NCBI GenBank assembly: GCA_947454715.1
Contig: CANGMZ010000005.1
Coordinates: 1-54,778 of the forward strand
Length of the DNA: 54,778 bases
From: Chitinophagaceae bacterium
GTDB lineage: Bacteria > Bacteroidota > Bacteroidia > Chitinophagales > Chitinophagaceae
Direction of reading: 5' to 3'
The notes below the pieces were generated by a model. It was given only the letters and a program-made list of their open reading frames with translations. It did not search any database and was not told where the DNA came from. Positions 25,567 to 33,671 of the stretch are shown here, piece by piece (the first letter of the stretch is position 1; every line of letters starts with the position of its first letter). The position numbers were made by a program, and so were the translations under genes.

Positions 25567-26754
25567 CTATTTTACGTTTACTTCAATATTTTCAATAAAT
25601 CCACGACCATATCCGCTTCTATTCCACTGTTTCTCGGGCTGTGTATGCCCGTTCATATCGGTAGCCCTAACTTTAAGTATAGTTACACCGCTTTTTTTCG
25701 GCACCCAATCATACCGCCATCTTCTCCATGAATATTTACCAATTTCTGTATCAAGATTAGTATTGACCCATGTTTTACCGTTATCGAAAGACAATTCCAC
25801 TTTTTTAATAGCGGTCCCATCGGTAAATGCCAATCCTTCCACAAGACAATGTTTCCCCGTAATTACTTGCTGGTCAGCATCAGGCTCTACAAATATGGAA
25901 TGTAAGTTGATTTTACTGATAGGCACCGTACTTTTTGCAAGATCATTAGGCGACTCATTGATACCCGGCTCTTTAGGTATTTGATATGCCTTTGCCATCC
26001 AAAAACCATGGAAAGTGTCTAACATGACATTGATATTACTCAGTGAGCCTATCCAATAAGTTGCATACCATCCCGGCACAATAAGCTTTAGTGGATAACC
26101 GTTGAGCATAGGTATAGGCTGCCCATTCATTTCATAAGCCACCAAAACTTCACCATCCATTGCATGCTCCATACTCAACGACTTGACAAATGGTGGCGTA
26201 ACCGGCAATGCAGGACGATCTAAGCCTTGAAAGGATACATCAACCGCATTGGCTCTGGCTCCAGCCATCTTTAGAATATCTTTCAATCTTACACCTTTCC
26301 ATTTTGCATTTCCCATGCCTCCATTTGCCCATTGACTGCCGGGAACTTTAGGGGTAAAGGTGGAACGGGAATTACCTGCACATATTGCTAAAGCTGTGAC
26401 TGAGTCAGCAATAAATTTGGTTTTAAGGTCGTTCATTGATAAGGCTAATGGTTTATCAACAGCCCCATCTATGTATAAGCGAAAGGTATCAAGATCGATT
26501 TTAGTAACAATCTGAGACATGTGCCAGCGTACAAAGAAGTACTCGTTTGGGGTGATGTCTTGTCTGAAAATACGCAGTGGCGTTTCCAACTGAGGAGGCC
26601 TATCTGTTAGCAAAAGCATCTCCTTTTTCTCGGGATAAACTACAGTGTCTTTAATAACACTGTTCTCCGCTACTTTCTGCACATTGTTTTTACAAGAGAA
26701 CAACGCTACAAAAAGCGAGAACACTATAATATTGAAACCAGATAATTTGTTCAA
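25567..26754 (-). CDS. Molybdopterin-dependent sulfite dehydrogenase-like lipoprotein
   Basis: A 395-residue sulfite-oxidase-family enzyme: lipobox ALFSC (Cys21), then the molybdopterin domain with EYFFVRWHMSQIV (Arg76, position of the anion-binding Arg) and LAICAGNSRSTF, in which Cys125 is the molybdenum ligand. The GYPLKLIVPGWYATYWIG segment is also typical. A C-terminal Mo-Co dimerisation domain (about 285-395) follows, with VKKVELSFDNGKTW and an immunoglobulin-like fold. It oxidises sulfite to sulfate, or a related sulfoxide/sulfite substrate, passing electrons to cytochrome c. The export signal is a lipoprotein one; Mo-cofactor enzymes usually use Tat, and no clear twin arginine is seen, which is odd. 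The cytochrome gene follows 7 bases later; another cytochrome c lies divergently. Confidence 0.9.
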   Translation of the reverse strand: MNKLSGFNIIVFSLFVALFSCKNNVQKVAENSVIKDTVVYPEKKEMLLLTDRPPQLETPLRIFRQDITPNEYFFVRWHMSQIVTKIDLDTFRLYIDGAVDKPLALSMNDLKTKFIADSVTALAICAGNSRSTFTPKVPGSQWANGGMGNAKWKGVRLKDILKMAGARANAVDVSFQGLDRPALPVTPPFVKSLSMEHAMDGEVLVAYEMNGQPIPMLNGYPLKLIVPGWYATYWIGSLSNINVMLDTFHGFWMAKAYQIPKEPGINESPNDLAKSTVPISKINLHSIFVEPDADQQVITGKHCLVEGLAFTDGTAIKKVELSFDNGKTWVNTNLDTEIGKYSWRRWRYDWVPKKSGVTILKVRATDMNGHTQPEKQWNRSGYGRGFIENIEVNVK

Positions 26755-26792
26755 TGCTGTTAAATTAGTACGTTACTTTGTTGGCTTACCGA

Positions 26793-26800
26793 CAAAAGTA
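26793..26800 (-). promoter_or_regulatory. Putative -7 box for sulfite dehydrogenase operon
   Basis: Minus-strand TACTTTTG (26793-26800), an exact TAnnTTTG match, 39 bases before the gene start at 26754. I could not find a convincing TTG -33 element. Confidence 0.4.
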
Positions 26801-26865
26801 CATTAGTATTCTATTCCTACTAAGAACCATGCAGATCTTTATGTAAACCGTTTAAATTTACTTAT

Positions 26866-26897
26866 TTTGTTTGCAAATACAAATAACTGCATTTTTG
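26866..26897 (+). promoter_or_regulatory. Promoter of the cytochrome c gene
   Basis: TTTG (26866-26869), 20-base spacer, CATTTTTG (26890-26897), one mismatch from TAnnTTTG. The start codon is at 26930. It is divergent from the sulfite dehydrogenase operon. Confidence 0.45.
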
Positions 26898-26929
26898 CAC
26901 CCATAAATACAGACCGTTAAAACAAGAAT

Positions 26930-27361
26930 ATGAAAAAGACATGGTTAGCAATAGCACCTGCTATAGTTGCAATTATACTCAGCTCTTGCGGCAATAATAA
27001 CGCCCCTGCTGAGCACCCGCCTGTAGCCGCAGCAAAACCTGCTGCACCAACAGGAGAAGACGTATACAAAAGAACTTGCGTAGCATGCCATCAGGCAAAC
27101 GGAGAAGGTATGCCAAATACATATCCTCCATTAGCGAAATCGGACTATTTGAGCGATAAAGCAAAAGTTATCAAACAGGTATTGAAGGGTAGCTCGGGGG
27201 AAATAACCGTTAATGGTAAGACTTATAATAATACTATGCCACCTCAACAACTTTCTGATGAAGAAATGGCATCTGTACTTACATACGTTTACAGCAATTT
27301 TGGTAATAGTGGCGGTACAATTACTCCGGAAGAAGTAAAGGCAGCACGTGCGGCATTGTAA
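26930..27361 (+). CDS. Lipoprotein cytochrome c (class I)
   Basis: A 143-residue lipoprotein: lipobox LSSC (Cys20), a short Ala/Pro linker, then a class I cytochrome c fold. The haem-c site is CVACH (Cys50, Cys53, His54) followed by QANGEGMPNTYPPLAKSDYL, the usual loop, and the axial Met103 in NTMPP. The C-terminal helix (EEMASVLTYVYSNFG) is conserved in this group. It is a periplasmic electron carrier. Its position, divergent from the sulfite dehydrogenase operon, fits a role as its electron acceptor, though it could serve other terminal oxidases. Confidence 0.92.
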   Translation: MKKTWLAIAPAIVAIILSSCGNNNAPAEHPPVAAAKPAAPTGEDVYKRTCVACHQANGEGMPNTYPPLAKSDYLSDKAKVIKQVLKGSSGEITVNGKTYNNTMPPQQLSDEEMASVLTYVYSNFGNSGGTITPEEVKAARAAL

Positions 27362-27385
27362 GTTACTTTAAGCAAAGTAATTAAC

Positions 27386-27420
27386 ATTAATTGAGCCGCC
27401 CGTAAAGCGGCTCAATTAAT
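27386..27420 (+). terminator. Hairpin after cytochrome c gene
   Basis: ATTAATTGAGCCGC (27386-27399) pairs perfectly with GCGGCTCAATTAAT (27407-27420), a 14-bp stem. The nearest T-run (eight T) starts about 14 bases later, so it is terminator-like rather than classical. Confidence 0.6.
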
Positions 27421-27464
27421 GATAGTAAACGACTTTTTTTTACAAAAAACTATAAATACCAACC

Positions 27465-28337
27465 ATGATACCGAAGGGGAAAATATTCATTATTGGCGGC
27501 CATGAGGACAAAGGGCTACCAGGGTCTGTGCCTGATATATTAGATAGGGAGAAGAAATTAGCACACTTTGAGATACTAAGAAAGTTAATCTCTGACATAC
27601 CCAAAGCGCACCACGTAATTGAGATTATTGCCGCCGCATCTGAGATACCTGAAGAGATGGAAACGTTATATAAAAACGCTTATCAAAATGCAGGTTTTAC
27701 CAAAATAGGTATAATAAGAGTTGACACGCCGGAACAGGCTCATGATATAGCTAATGTGCAACGAATAGCACATGCTCATTCTGTTTTCTTTACTGGTGGT
27801 GACCAAAAAAAGTTAACATCTCTTATCAGCAACTCCCCACTCTTAGATGCCATTAAGAGGAAATATTATGCTGATAAGAACTTTATTATTGCCGGCACAA
27901 GTGCAGGTGCAATGTCGATACCTGCAATTATGATATCCAGAGGTATTATTGAAGAGGCATTACTTAAAAGCGATATTGAGCTTCATGAAGGCCTTGGAAT
28001 TATAGATGGTATAATAGTAGACACTCACTTTGTAAAGAGAGGAAGATTTGGCAGGTTGGCATACGCTGTAGCCAGTTGCGAGCAACATAGAACCGGTATT
28101 GGCTTGGGAGAAGATACGGCTCTCATTATCAGCAATGGAAATGAAGCAGAATGTATTGGCTCCGGAATGGTAATCATAATAGATGGCTCTGCAATAAGAG
28201 CCTCCAATATTCATGATGCTGATGAGGAGACACCTATAGCCATTGAAAATTTGAAAGTGAATATTTTATCTCACGGGTGTAAATATCTGATAAAAGAAAA
28301 ACAAATGATGCTCAGAGATAGTAATAACCATCTCTGA
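27465..28337 (+). CDS. cphB: Cyanophycinase (peptidase S51)
   Basis: A 290-residue serine peptidase of the S51 family that cleaves cyanophycin (Asp-Arg polymer) to beta-Asp-Arg dipeptides. GTSAGAM holds the nucleophile elbow with Ser146, matching the G-x-S-A-G-A motif; FFTGGDQKKL (about 108-117) is the conserved substrate-binding part, and IVDTHFVKRGRFGRL (about 190-205) the conserved acidic/His region. There is no signal peptide, so it is cytoplasmic, unlike extracellular cyanophycinases. No cyanophycin synthetase is in this window. It lies between cytochrome c and thioredoxin genes. S51 homologues with other peptide substrates exist, so the exact substrate is uncertain. Confidence 0.88.
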   Translation: MIPKGKIFIIGGHEDKGLPGSVPDILDREKKLAHFEILRKLISDIPKAHHVIEIIAAASEIPEEMETLYKNAYQNAGFTKIGIIRVDTPEQAHDIANVQRIAHAHSVFFTGGDQKKLTSLISNSPLLDAIKRKYYADKNFIIAGTSAGAMSIPAIMISRGIIEEALLKSDIELHEGLGIIDGIIVDTHFVKRGRFGRLAYAVASCEQHRTGIGLGEDTALIISNGNEAECIGSGMVIIIDGSAIRASNIHDADEETPIAIENLKVNILSHGCKYLIKEKQMMLRDSNNHL

Positions 28338-28339
28338 GC
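28310..28339. repeat. Hairpin at the end of the cyanophycinase gene
   Basis: GCTCAGAGAT (28310-28319) pairs exactly with ATCTCTGAGC (28330-28339), overlapping the stop codon. It lies between convergent genes and may act as a terminator without a T-run. Confidence 0.45.
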
Positions 28340-28357
28340 AATCAGAGATTCGCTTAA

Positions 28358-28663
28358 TTATTTCGAATGCTCTTCAATGACTTGTTTCAAATGATTAGCT
28401 GCAATAACACCTGACTGACGCCATAGTACCTTGCCATTCTTAAAAAGAATAAGCGTAGGCACACCTGAAATATTATATGCGCCGGCTGCAGCAGGGTTTT
28501 TATCAACATCAATCTTAATGATTTTTGCTTTATCCCCTATTGAAGCTTTCAGCTGCTGTAATATTGGTGCCATCATCTTACATGGACCACACCATTCTGC
28601 TGAAAAATCAACCAGTACCGGCTGAGCATCATTTATAAGATCTGAAAATGTTGTTGTTGCCAT
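28358..28663 (-). CDS. trxA: Thioredoxin
   Basis: A 101-residue cytoplasmic thioredoxin with the classical active site WCGPCK (Cys25, Cys28), the buried Asp19, the cis-Pro in SGVPTLILF and a terminal helix. The length is normal. It reduces protein disulfides with thioredoxin reductase, which is not in this window. It sits 35 bases downstream of the CoA-disulfide reductase-rhodanese gene on the same strand, so they are likely co-transcribed, suggesting joint work on disulfide or persulfide reduction. Confidence 0.96.
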   Translation of the reverse strand: MATTTFSDLINDAQPVLVDFSAEWCGPCKMMAPILQQLKASIGDKAKIIKIDVDKNPAAAGAYNISGVPTLILFKNGKVLWRQSGVIAANHLKQVIEEHSK

Positions 28664-28698
28664 TTTATTTAATTTTTATTTTCCCTCATTAATTTACA

Positions 28699-30369
28699 CT
28701 ATTCGCCTTTTGCTATCTTTTGTTCTTTGTCGCACACACTCCATAAGGCATAGCCACCTGAAATATTGCGAACACTATTATATCCGTTCTGCACTAATAT
28801 TCTCTGAGCCATGTAGCCACGCTGCCCTACCTGACAAAACAGGAAAATATCTCTGTCTTTAGGCAATTCACGCAGCCTGCCACGCAATTCATCTACAGGA
28901 ATATTTACAGCACCATGTATTGTTCCTTCAGCATACTCGTCAGGATTCCGCACATCCACTAAAATAGAATTATCTTTCTGTTCAGATACTTCATCCCAAT
29001 ATGCAATCTTCAACTTTTGTGCCAGTATGTTTTCTGCCACAAAACCTGACATATTCACAGGGTCTTTTGCCGATGAATAAGGTGGTGCATAAGCATGCTC
29101 AAACTCAGCCAAATCATAGATAGTACCTTTTTGCCTGATAATTGCGGCAAAAATATCTAATCGCTTATCTGCACCATCGTAACCCGCAACTTGAGCACCC
29201 AGTAATCTACCGTTATGCGGAGAGAACGTAATCTGAATAGACATCTGTTTCGACCCAGGATAGTAACCTGCATGAGCCCCGCTGTGTGTAGTAGACACTA
29301 TATGAGGTATGCCAGCTGTTGTCAGGTGTTTAGCAGCAACCCCGGTAGCACCAAACGTCATGTCGAACAGCTTAACTATTGCGGTATTAATAGCACCATG
29401 ATACGAACTAACATTACCCATTACAATATTATCGGCGCAAATCCTACCCTGCTTATTGGCAGGGCCTGCGAGATATGTAATCATAGATGACCCTGTAATA
29501 GGATTTGTAAATTCTATTGCATCTCCTACAGCATAAATATCAAGATCGGAGGTCTGCATGAACTCATTGACATAAATACCTTTTGCTGTACCCAATTTTA
29601 TGCCTGCACTTACAGCCAACTTAGTATCTGGTCTTACACCTATTGAAAGTATAACCACATCTGCATCAATAATTTCACCATCCTTCAAGAGCACATTAAT
29701 ACCAGCATCATTCTTTTCAAAACCAGCAACAGCAGTACTCAGTTTTAGTACTACTCCTTTTGACCGGATATGCTGCTGCGCAATTGCAGCTATAGGATAA
29801 TCTACAGGAGCCAATATCTGATTACCCATTTCAATTACAGTAACTTCCATACCAATGGCATGAAGATTTTCTGCCATTTCCAGGCCTATAAATCCTGCAC
29901 CTACAATAACTGCCTTACCTGTTTTCCGGCTATCAACAAACGCCTTTATATAGTCTGTATCTGTTACATTACGCAGCGTAAAAATACCCGGCAAATCGAT
30001 ACCCGGCAATGGCGGTCTTACCGGCTCTGCGCCAGGAGACAATACCAACTTATCATAACTCTCCTCATAAACCTCACCTGTTGTGAGATTTATAGCTTTT
30101 ACGCTTTTATTAGCAGAATCGATAGATAGCACTTCTGTTTTAACTCTAACATCTATATTGAACCTTTTATTAAAAGATGTTGCAGTTTGCACAAACAGCT
30201 TATTCCTTTCTTTGATGACCTCACCTATATAATACGGTAGCCCACAATTAGCATAAGATATATATGCGCCCTTCTCAAAAATGACAATCTCTGCATGTTC
30301 ATCAAGCCTTCTTAAACGAGCGGCAGCACTTGCCCCACCAGCCACCGCACCTACTACTATGTATTTCAT
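28699..30369 (-). CDS. CoA-disulfide reductase with rhodanese domain
   Basis: A 556-residue flavoprotein. The N-terminal Rossmann fold VVGAVAGGASAAARLRRL binds FAD; the redox Cys42 in ANCGLPYY is the single active cysteine of CoA-disulfide/NADH oxidase-type reductases. VIVGAGFIGLEMAENL (about 154-169) is the NAD(P)H site, and YAVGDAIEF (about 278-286) a FAD-binding motif; a dimerisation domain follows. Residues about 460-556 form a rhodanese domain with active Cys512 in LFCQVGQRG. Such fusions (CoADR-RHD) reduce CoA-disulfide or CoA-persulfide and polysulfide. It lies directly upstream of thioredoxin and 5 bases downstream of the methyltransferase gene on the same strand. Confidence 0.92.
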   Translation of the reverse strand: MKYIVVGAVAGGASAAARLRRLDEHAEIVIFEKGAYISYANCGLPYYIGEVIKERNKLFVQTATSFNKRFNIDVRVKTEVLSIDSANKSVKAINLTTGEVYEESYDKLVLSPGAEPVRPPLPGIDLPGIFTLRNVTDTDYIKAFVDSRKTGKAVIVGAGFIGLEMAENLHAIGMEVTVIEMGNQILAPVDYPIAAIAQQHIRSKGVVLKLSTAVAGFEKNDAGINVLLKDGEIIDADVVILSIGVRPDTKLAVSAGIKLGTAKGIYVNEFMQTSDLDIYAVGDAIEFTNPITGSSMITYLAGPANKQGRICADNIVMGNVSSYHGAINTAIVKLFDMTFGATGVAAKHLTTAGIPHIVSTTHSGAHAGYYPGSKQMSIQITFSPHNGRLLGAQVAGYDGADKRLDIFAAIIRQKGTIYDLAEFEHAYAPPYSSAKDPVNMSGFVAENILAQKLKIAYWDEVSEQKDNSILVDVRNPDEYAEGTIHGAVNIPVDELRGRLRELPKDRDIFLFCQVGQRGYMAQRILVQNGYNSVRNISGGYALWSVCDKEQKIAKGE

Positions 30370-30373
30370 TTAC

Positions 30374-31003
30374 TTATTTTTTCTTTGCTATTAAATCTAC
30401 AACATTGGCTTTCCCACAGTGATGTGTGCCTTCATCGAGGACCACTACTTTTTCCTCTAATTGGATAATATTCATATCGGGCAACTCTCTGAATAATTGA
30501 TCAGCTGTTACCAACATGTCAATGTCTTTAGGGCCGCCGGATGTATTGCTCAACTGAGCAGGGGTAAATGCTTGTAATATAAATACCCCTCCCGGCTTAA
30601 GCCATTGCTGCATATTTTCATAAAATTGCAGTCGCACCCGTTCCGGTAAATGAAAAAACACAGACACAATTACATCGAATGACGCAGCAGGATAATTGGC
30701 ACTACTGATATCTGCAACCATATAATTGACTTCCACACCCATTTCGGCAGCCAAAGCAATTGTTTTTTCCCTGCCGGCTTCACTCATGTCTACACAGTAT
30801 GTATCCCAACCCTTAGTAGCTGCGTAAACACCATCTCTACCTTCACCCGCACCTGCAATCAGCACTTTTCCGACAGATAAACTATCTATCACTGACTTGT
30901 AAAAAACATTAGGGGCGCGACCATACATATAATCTTCCTTGGCAAAACGAGTGTCCCAAAATTTGCGTGTATCTTCTATGTAAGCATTCATGTTGTTCTC
31001 CAT
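30374..31003 (-). CDS. Class I SAM-dependent methyltransferase (TehB-like)
   Basis: About 210 residues from MENNMNAYIEDTRKFWDTRF (start 31003; 30991 is an alternative). The longer open frame, to 31237, would run through a terminator and into the upstream gene, so I reject it. Rossmann core: VLIAGAGEGRDGVYAATKG is the SAM-binding motif I, CVDMS the acidic motif II and DVIVSVFFHLPERVRLQFYENM motif IV, as in TehB/thiopurine-type methyltransferases acting on small thiols, tellurite or selenium compounds. The FWDTRFAKEDYMYGRAPN start is characteristic of this subgroup. It is followed after 4 bases by the CoA-disulfide reductase gene, placing it with thiol chemistry. The substrate is uncertain. Confidence 0.88.
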   Translation of the reverse strand: MENNMNAYIEDTRKFWDTRFAKEDYMYGRAPNVFYKSVIDSLSVGKVLIAGAGEGRDGVYAATKGWDTYCVDMSEAGREKTIALAAEMGVEVNYMVADISSANYPAASFDVIVSVFFHLPERVRLQFYENMQQWLKPGGVFILQAFTPAQLSNTSGGPKDIDMLVTADQLFRELPDMNIIQLEEKVVVLDEGTHHCGKANVVDLIAKKK

Positions 31004-31103
31004 ACTATCAAAAATTGTTACTATTTCCACTACAAAGGTGATATAAGAATCTGAACTGTTCAGGAACATTTGTTGGATAAGTATACAGACCAGAAAAGTA
31101 GAC

Positions 31104-31133
31104 AAAAAAAAGCCGATCATTATAATGACCGGC
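31104..31133 (-). terminator. Terminator of the 31164-31868 cytochrome gene
   Basis: GCCGATCAT (31112-31120) pairs with ATGACCGGC (31125-31133) with one wobble and a TATA loop; read on the minus strand it is followed by eight T (31104-31111). It separates the cytochrome gene from the methyltransferase operon. Confidence 0.82.
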
Positions 31134-31163
31134 CTACAAATATGCTGTTCAACCTGTTTTATT

Positions 31164-31868
31164 CTAATTATTTTGGGCTCCTGCTGCAACCCATTTTTTG
31201 ATCTGCGTAATCTGACAATCTTCGAGTTGAGCACCACCTACCGGCATAGCATTATACCCTGAAAGATGTTCTATATCACCAATGAGCCTGCCATTGACTG
31301 CAGCGTCTTTTACACTTGCATAATCCATAAGACTACCACCTGATGCAGATGCTGAATTATGGCAACCGGTGCAATGTATTTGCATGAGTGGCGCTATTGT
31401 GCCACTGTATGTAAACTGAGTAGTATCGCAGTTAGATGTGTAACATGCACCGCTATCAATAGCTCCTGTGCTTATCCATCTACGCAGCAAATCCAGTTCA
31501 GTAGCATTCAGAGCCGGAGCTCCCTGGGGCATTACCTCTACTCCAAATATCTTCATACTTACAGATTCCCATACTTTACTAGCTGCAACATTACCCGGCA
31601 CTATTCCTTTCTTCATAATATTGGTGTAGTTGTCTAGTGTATATCCTGCAGCATGATGCCCCGCATCATGGCAGCCACTTTTTGCACAGTTAGATTGAAA
31701 GATAGGTAGAATATCTCTTTCAAAACAAATAGTAGGGTCACCCGTTCTTAGATTTTCCGGCAATACATAGGCCTGATGTTGACATGAATTAGTAAACATA
31801 ATACCAAACACCACCCCTACTGCAAGTAAGCAAAGTGTAATTATTCTTTTTTTATTGCCCATATTCAT
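31164..31868 (-). CDS. Two-haem c-type cytochrome-like lipoprotein
   Basis: A 234-residue lipoprotein (lipobox FTNSC, Cys29) with two c-type haem sites: CAKSGCH (Cys61, Cys66, His67), a CX4CH spacing, and CTGCH in LMQIHCTGCHN, plus pairs such as CYTSNC that may form disulfides. It is rich in CHDAGHH- and Met-Pro-type segments (VMPQGAP, AMPVGGA), with MPQG and MPVG as plausible axial Met positions. It resembles the Bacteroidota multi-Cys cytochrome domain often fused to other redox modules. It is probably a periplasmic electron carrier. The terminator downstream makes it monocistronic; the sulfite dehydrogenase operon is 4.4 kb away. Confidence 0.78.
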   Translation of the reverse strand: MNMGNKKRIITLCLLAVGVVFGIMFTNSCQHQAYVLPENLRTGDPTICFERDILPIFQSNCAKSGCHDAGHHAAGYTLDNYTNIMKKGIVPGNVAASKVWESVSMKIFGVEVMPQGAPALNATELDLLRRWISTGAIDSGACYTSNCDTTQFTYSGTIAPLMQIHCTGCHNSASASGGSLMDYASVKDAAVNGRLIGDIEHLSGYNAMPVGGAQLEDCQITQIKKWVAAGAQNN

Positions 31869-32038
31869 TGCTATTAAAATTGTGGATTATTTCAAAGTTA
31901 AACGAATAGCATAGGGAAAATGATATAACGAATTGAATTTTAACACGTTGTTGCACAACACCATAGGTTAGGTATTTTCTATCAACTATAACTAATTATT
32001 AAAAAAATATTAGTTTAGATACCTTAAACACTATTCAC

Positions 32039-33085
32039 TTGACTACACAACACATTTATTGGTTTGCTTACTTTAATACTGAAGAGCCTAGTGTTAGGTA
32101 TCGAGCAAAATATGCGCTGGAGGAATTAGCAGCGCAACACAAGCTGACATACGATCTTGTCTTTCCCGGATATTCCCCATTAACTGTATTGAAGTTTGTA
32201 ATCACATTCTTCAGCATTATTGTAGCTCGCAAACCAAATTCGGTTATTGTATTTGAGAAGATTCATACCCAAAGAATTTATGCAACTGCACTAAAGTTGT
32301 TATTGAGAATAAAGCCCGATAGGACATTCTATGATATTGACGATGCAGATTATCTGAAATTTCCACCGGAAACTATATATCACTTTATCAAACACTGTAG
32401 TGCCTGCACAGTTGGCAGCCAATCAATTGCCGACTTTGCATGTAAAATGAATAAAAATGTTTTACTCCTTACGTCTCCGGTTGTTGACCACAGACACATA
32501 AAAACTTACAGAAATAAAGAACTAGTTATTGGCTGGATAGGCTATTATAATGCGCACAGAGAAAGCCTGATGCAGCTTTTCTTCCCTTCTCTCAAAGATG
32601 TCAGTATACCTGTAAAACTCTTATTGATGGGTGTTACCAAACAACATCATAGAGAAGAATTAGCCAATTACTTTGTTGGAATCAAAAATGTAACCCTTGA
32701 AATACCACAAGATATTGACTGGCAGAATGAAGATGAAATTTACAGAACTATTTCAACCATTGATATCGGTATTGCACCTTTGCTTAACACTGAAATAAAC
32801 AAGGCCAAATCAGCATTTAAGTTGAAGCAGTACATGTCTTGTGGTATACCTGTTTTAGGAAGTGGTACAGGTGAAAATAAGGTATTTTTAAAGCATGGCA
32901 TCAACGGCTATGTGTGTGATAGCAGTCAAGATTATGAACAGCACATCATGAAGATTTCCGAAATGAGCGATACAGAATATGGTTCACTTTCTGCACATGC
33001 CTTAGATACTAAAAAACTATTCAGCATGCACTACTATTGCACCACACTAATGCACCTGCTGGTTATTAATACCCAGCAGGCGTAA
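32039..33085 (+). CDS. Glycosyltransferase (GT4-like)
   Basis: A 348-residue predicted GT-B glycosyltransferase. The start is TTG: an in-frame stop lies about a dozen codons upstream with no ATG between. The N-terminal part YWFAYFNTEEPSVRYRAKYALEEL is the usual first GT-B strand-helix; the C-terminal half has LVIGWIGYYN, VKLLLMGVTKQ and DIGIAPLLNTEINKAKSAFKLKQYMSCGIPVLGSGTGENKVFL, with the nucleotide-sugar-binding Lys/Glu region of family 4. No membrane segment except one hydrophobic stretch (about 45-60, KFVITFFSIIVA). It stands alone among redox genes, convergent with the Rieske gene. Acceptor and donor are unknown. Confidence 0.85.
   Translation: MTTQHIYWFAYFNTEEPSVRYRAKYALEELAAQHKLTYDLVFPGYSPLTVLKFVITFFSIIVARKPNSVIVFEKIHTQRIYATALKLLLRIKPDRTFYDIDDADYLKFPPETIYHFIKHCSACTVGSQSIADFACKMNKNVLLLTSPVVDHRHIKTYRNKELVIGWIGYYNAHRESLMQLFFPSLKDVSIPVKLLLMGVTKQHHREELANYFVGIKNVTLEIPQDIDWQNEDEIYRTISTIDIGIAPLLNTEINKAKSAFKLKQYMSCGIPVLGSGTGENKVFLKHGINGYVCDSSQDYEQHIMKISEMSDTEYGSLSAHALDTKKLFSMHYYCTTLMHLLVINTQQA
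33055..33080. repeat. Hairpin at the end of the glycosyltransferase gene
   Basis: CCTGCTGG (33055-33062) pairs with CCAGCAGG (33073-33080), 10-base loop. It overlaps the last codons between convergent genes and may help termination; no clear T-run follows. Confidence 0.4.
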
Positions 33086-33098
33086 TAGGTTTTATAAC

Positions 33099-33515
33099 TT
33101 ATGATTTTACTGTAAGAATATTACCGCTCAATGATGTTGTATAAGTTGTGAGCGCAGACGGAGGCGGACCGGAAATCACAGCACCATTAGCCGGATTAAA
33201 TACCCCTCCATGACAAGGACATACTACTTTTACGGCAGTAGGGTTATAGCCAACTGAACAACCTTCGTGTGTACATGCTGCAGACAATGCCTGAAACACA
33301 GTAGCAGATGATCTGATGACGATTACACCATTTGCAATAAGTGAGCCGCCAACAGTATTAAGTGCAGAATTGGCAGAAGCGGTAAGATCTAATGTGAAGT
33401 TGACATTAGTTGGCCCTGAATTGCTTTGCTTATTACAACTCTGCACCAAGCCAACAGGAATTAAACCCAGACCACAAATTGCTGCAGTCATTTTGAGAAA
33501 TTCTTTCCTTTCCAT
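33099..33515 (-). CDS. Rieske 2Fe-2S protein
   Basis: A 138-residue exported Rieske protein. The N-terminus MERKEFLKMTAAICGLGLIP is signal-like, ending QSC (Cys27), a possible lipobox. The cluster-binding pattern is CTH (Cys81, His83) and CPCH (Cys99, His102), with Cys86 and Cys101 placed as the disulfide pair of high-potential, bc1-type Rieske proteins. The loop GVFNPANGAVISGPPPSAL follows. It is small (about 110 residues after the signal), so more likely a stand-alone periplasmic electron carrier or part of an alternative complex than a cytochrome bc1 subunit; no cytochrome b gene is nearby. Confidence 0.92.
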   Translation of the reverse strand: MERKEFLKMTAAICGLGLIPVGLVQSCNKQSNSGPTNVNFTLDLTASANSALNTVGGSLIANGVIVIRSSATVFQALSAACTHEGCSVGYNPTAVKVVCPCHGGVFNPANGAVISGPPPSALTTYTTSLSGNILTVKS

Positions 33516-33671
33516 TTTATTGAGTGGTTTAGGATGTTGAAGTTAACTCAATAATTGATTTGAAGAGATCACAATAAACAGTTTAACAATGAATTACAGA
33601 AATGAATAAAGATAACTGAATGGTAGTGTTTCAAACTATTCAGAAAAATAAAAGCAATTACAAAATTAGAA

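Noticed and set aside
31004-31237. Longer methyltransferase reading frame
   Set aside because: It would include a rho-independent terminator (31104-31133) and overlap the cytochrome gene; the family start is near 31003.
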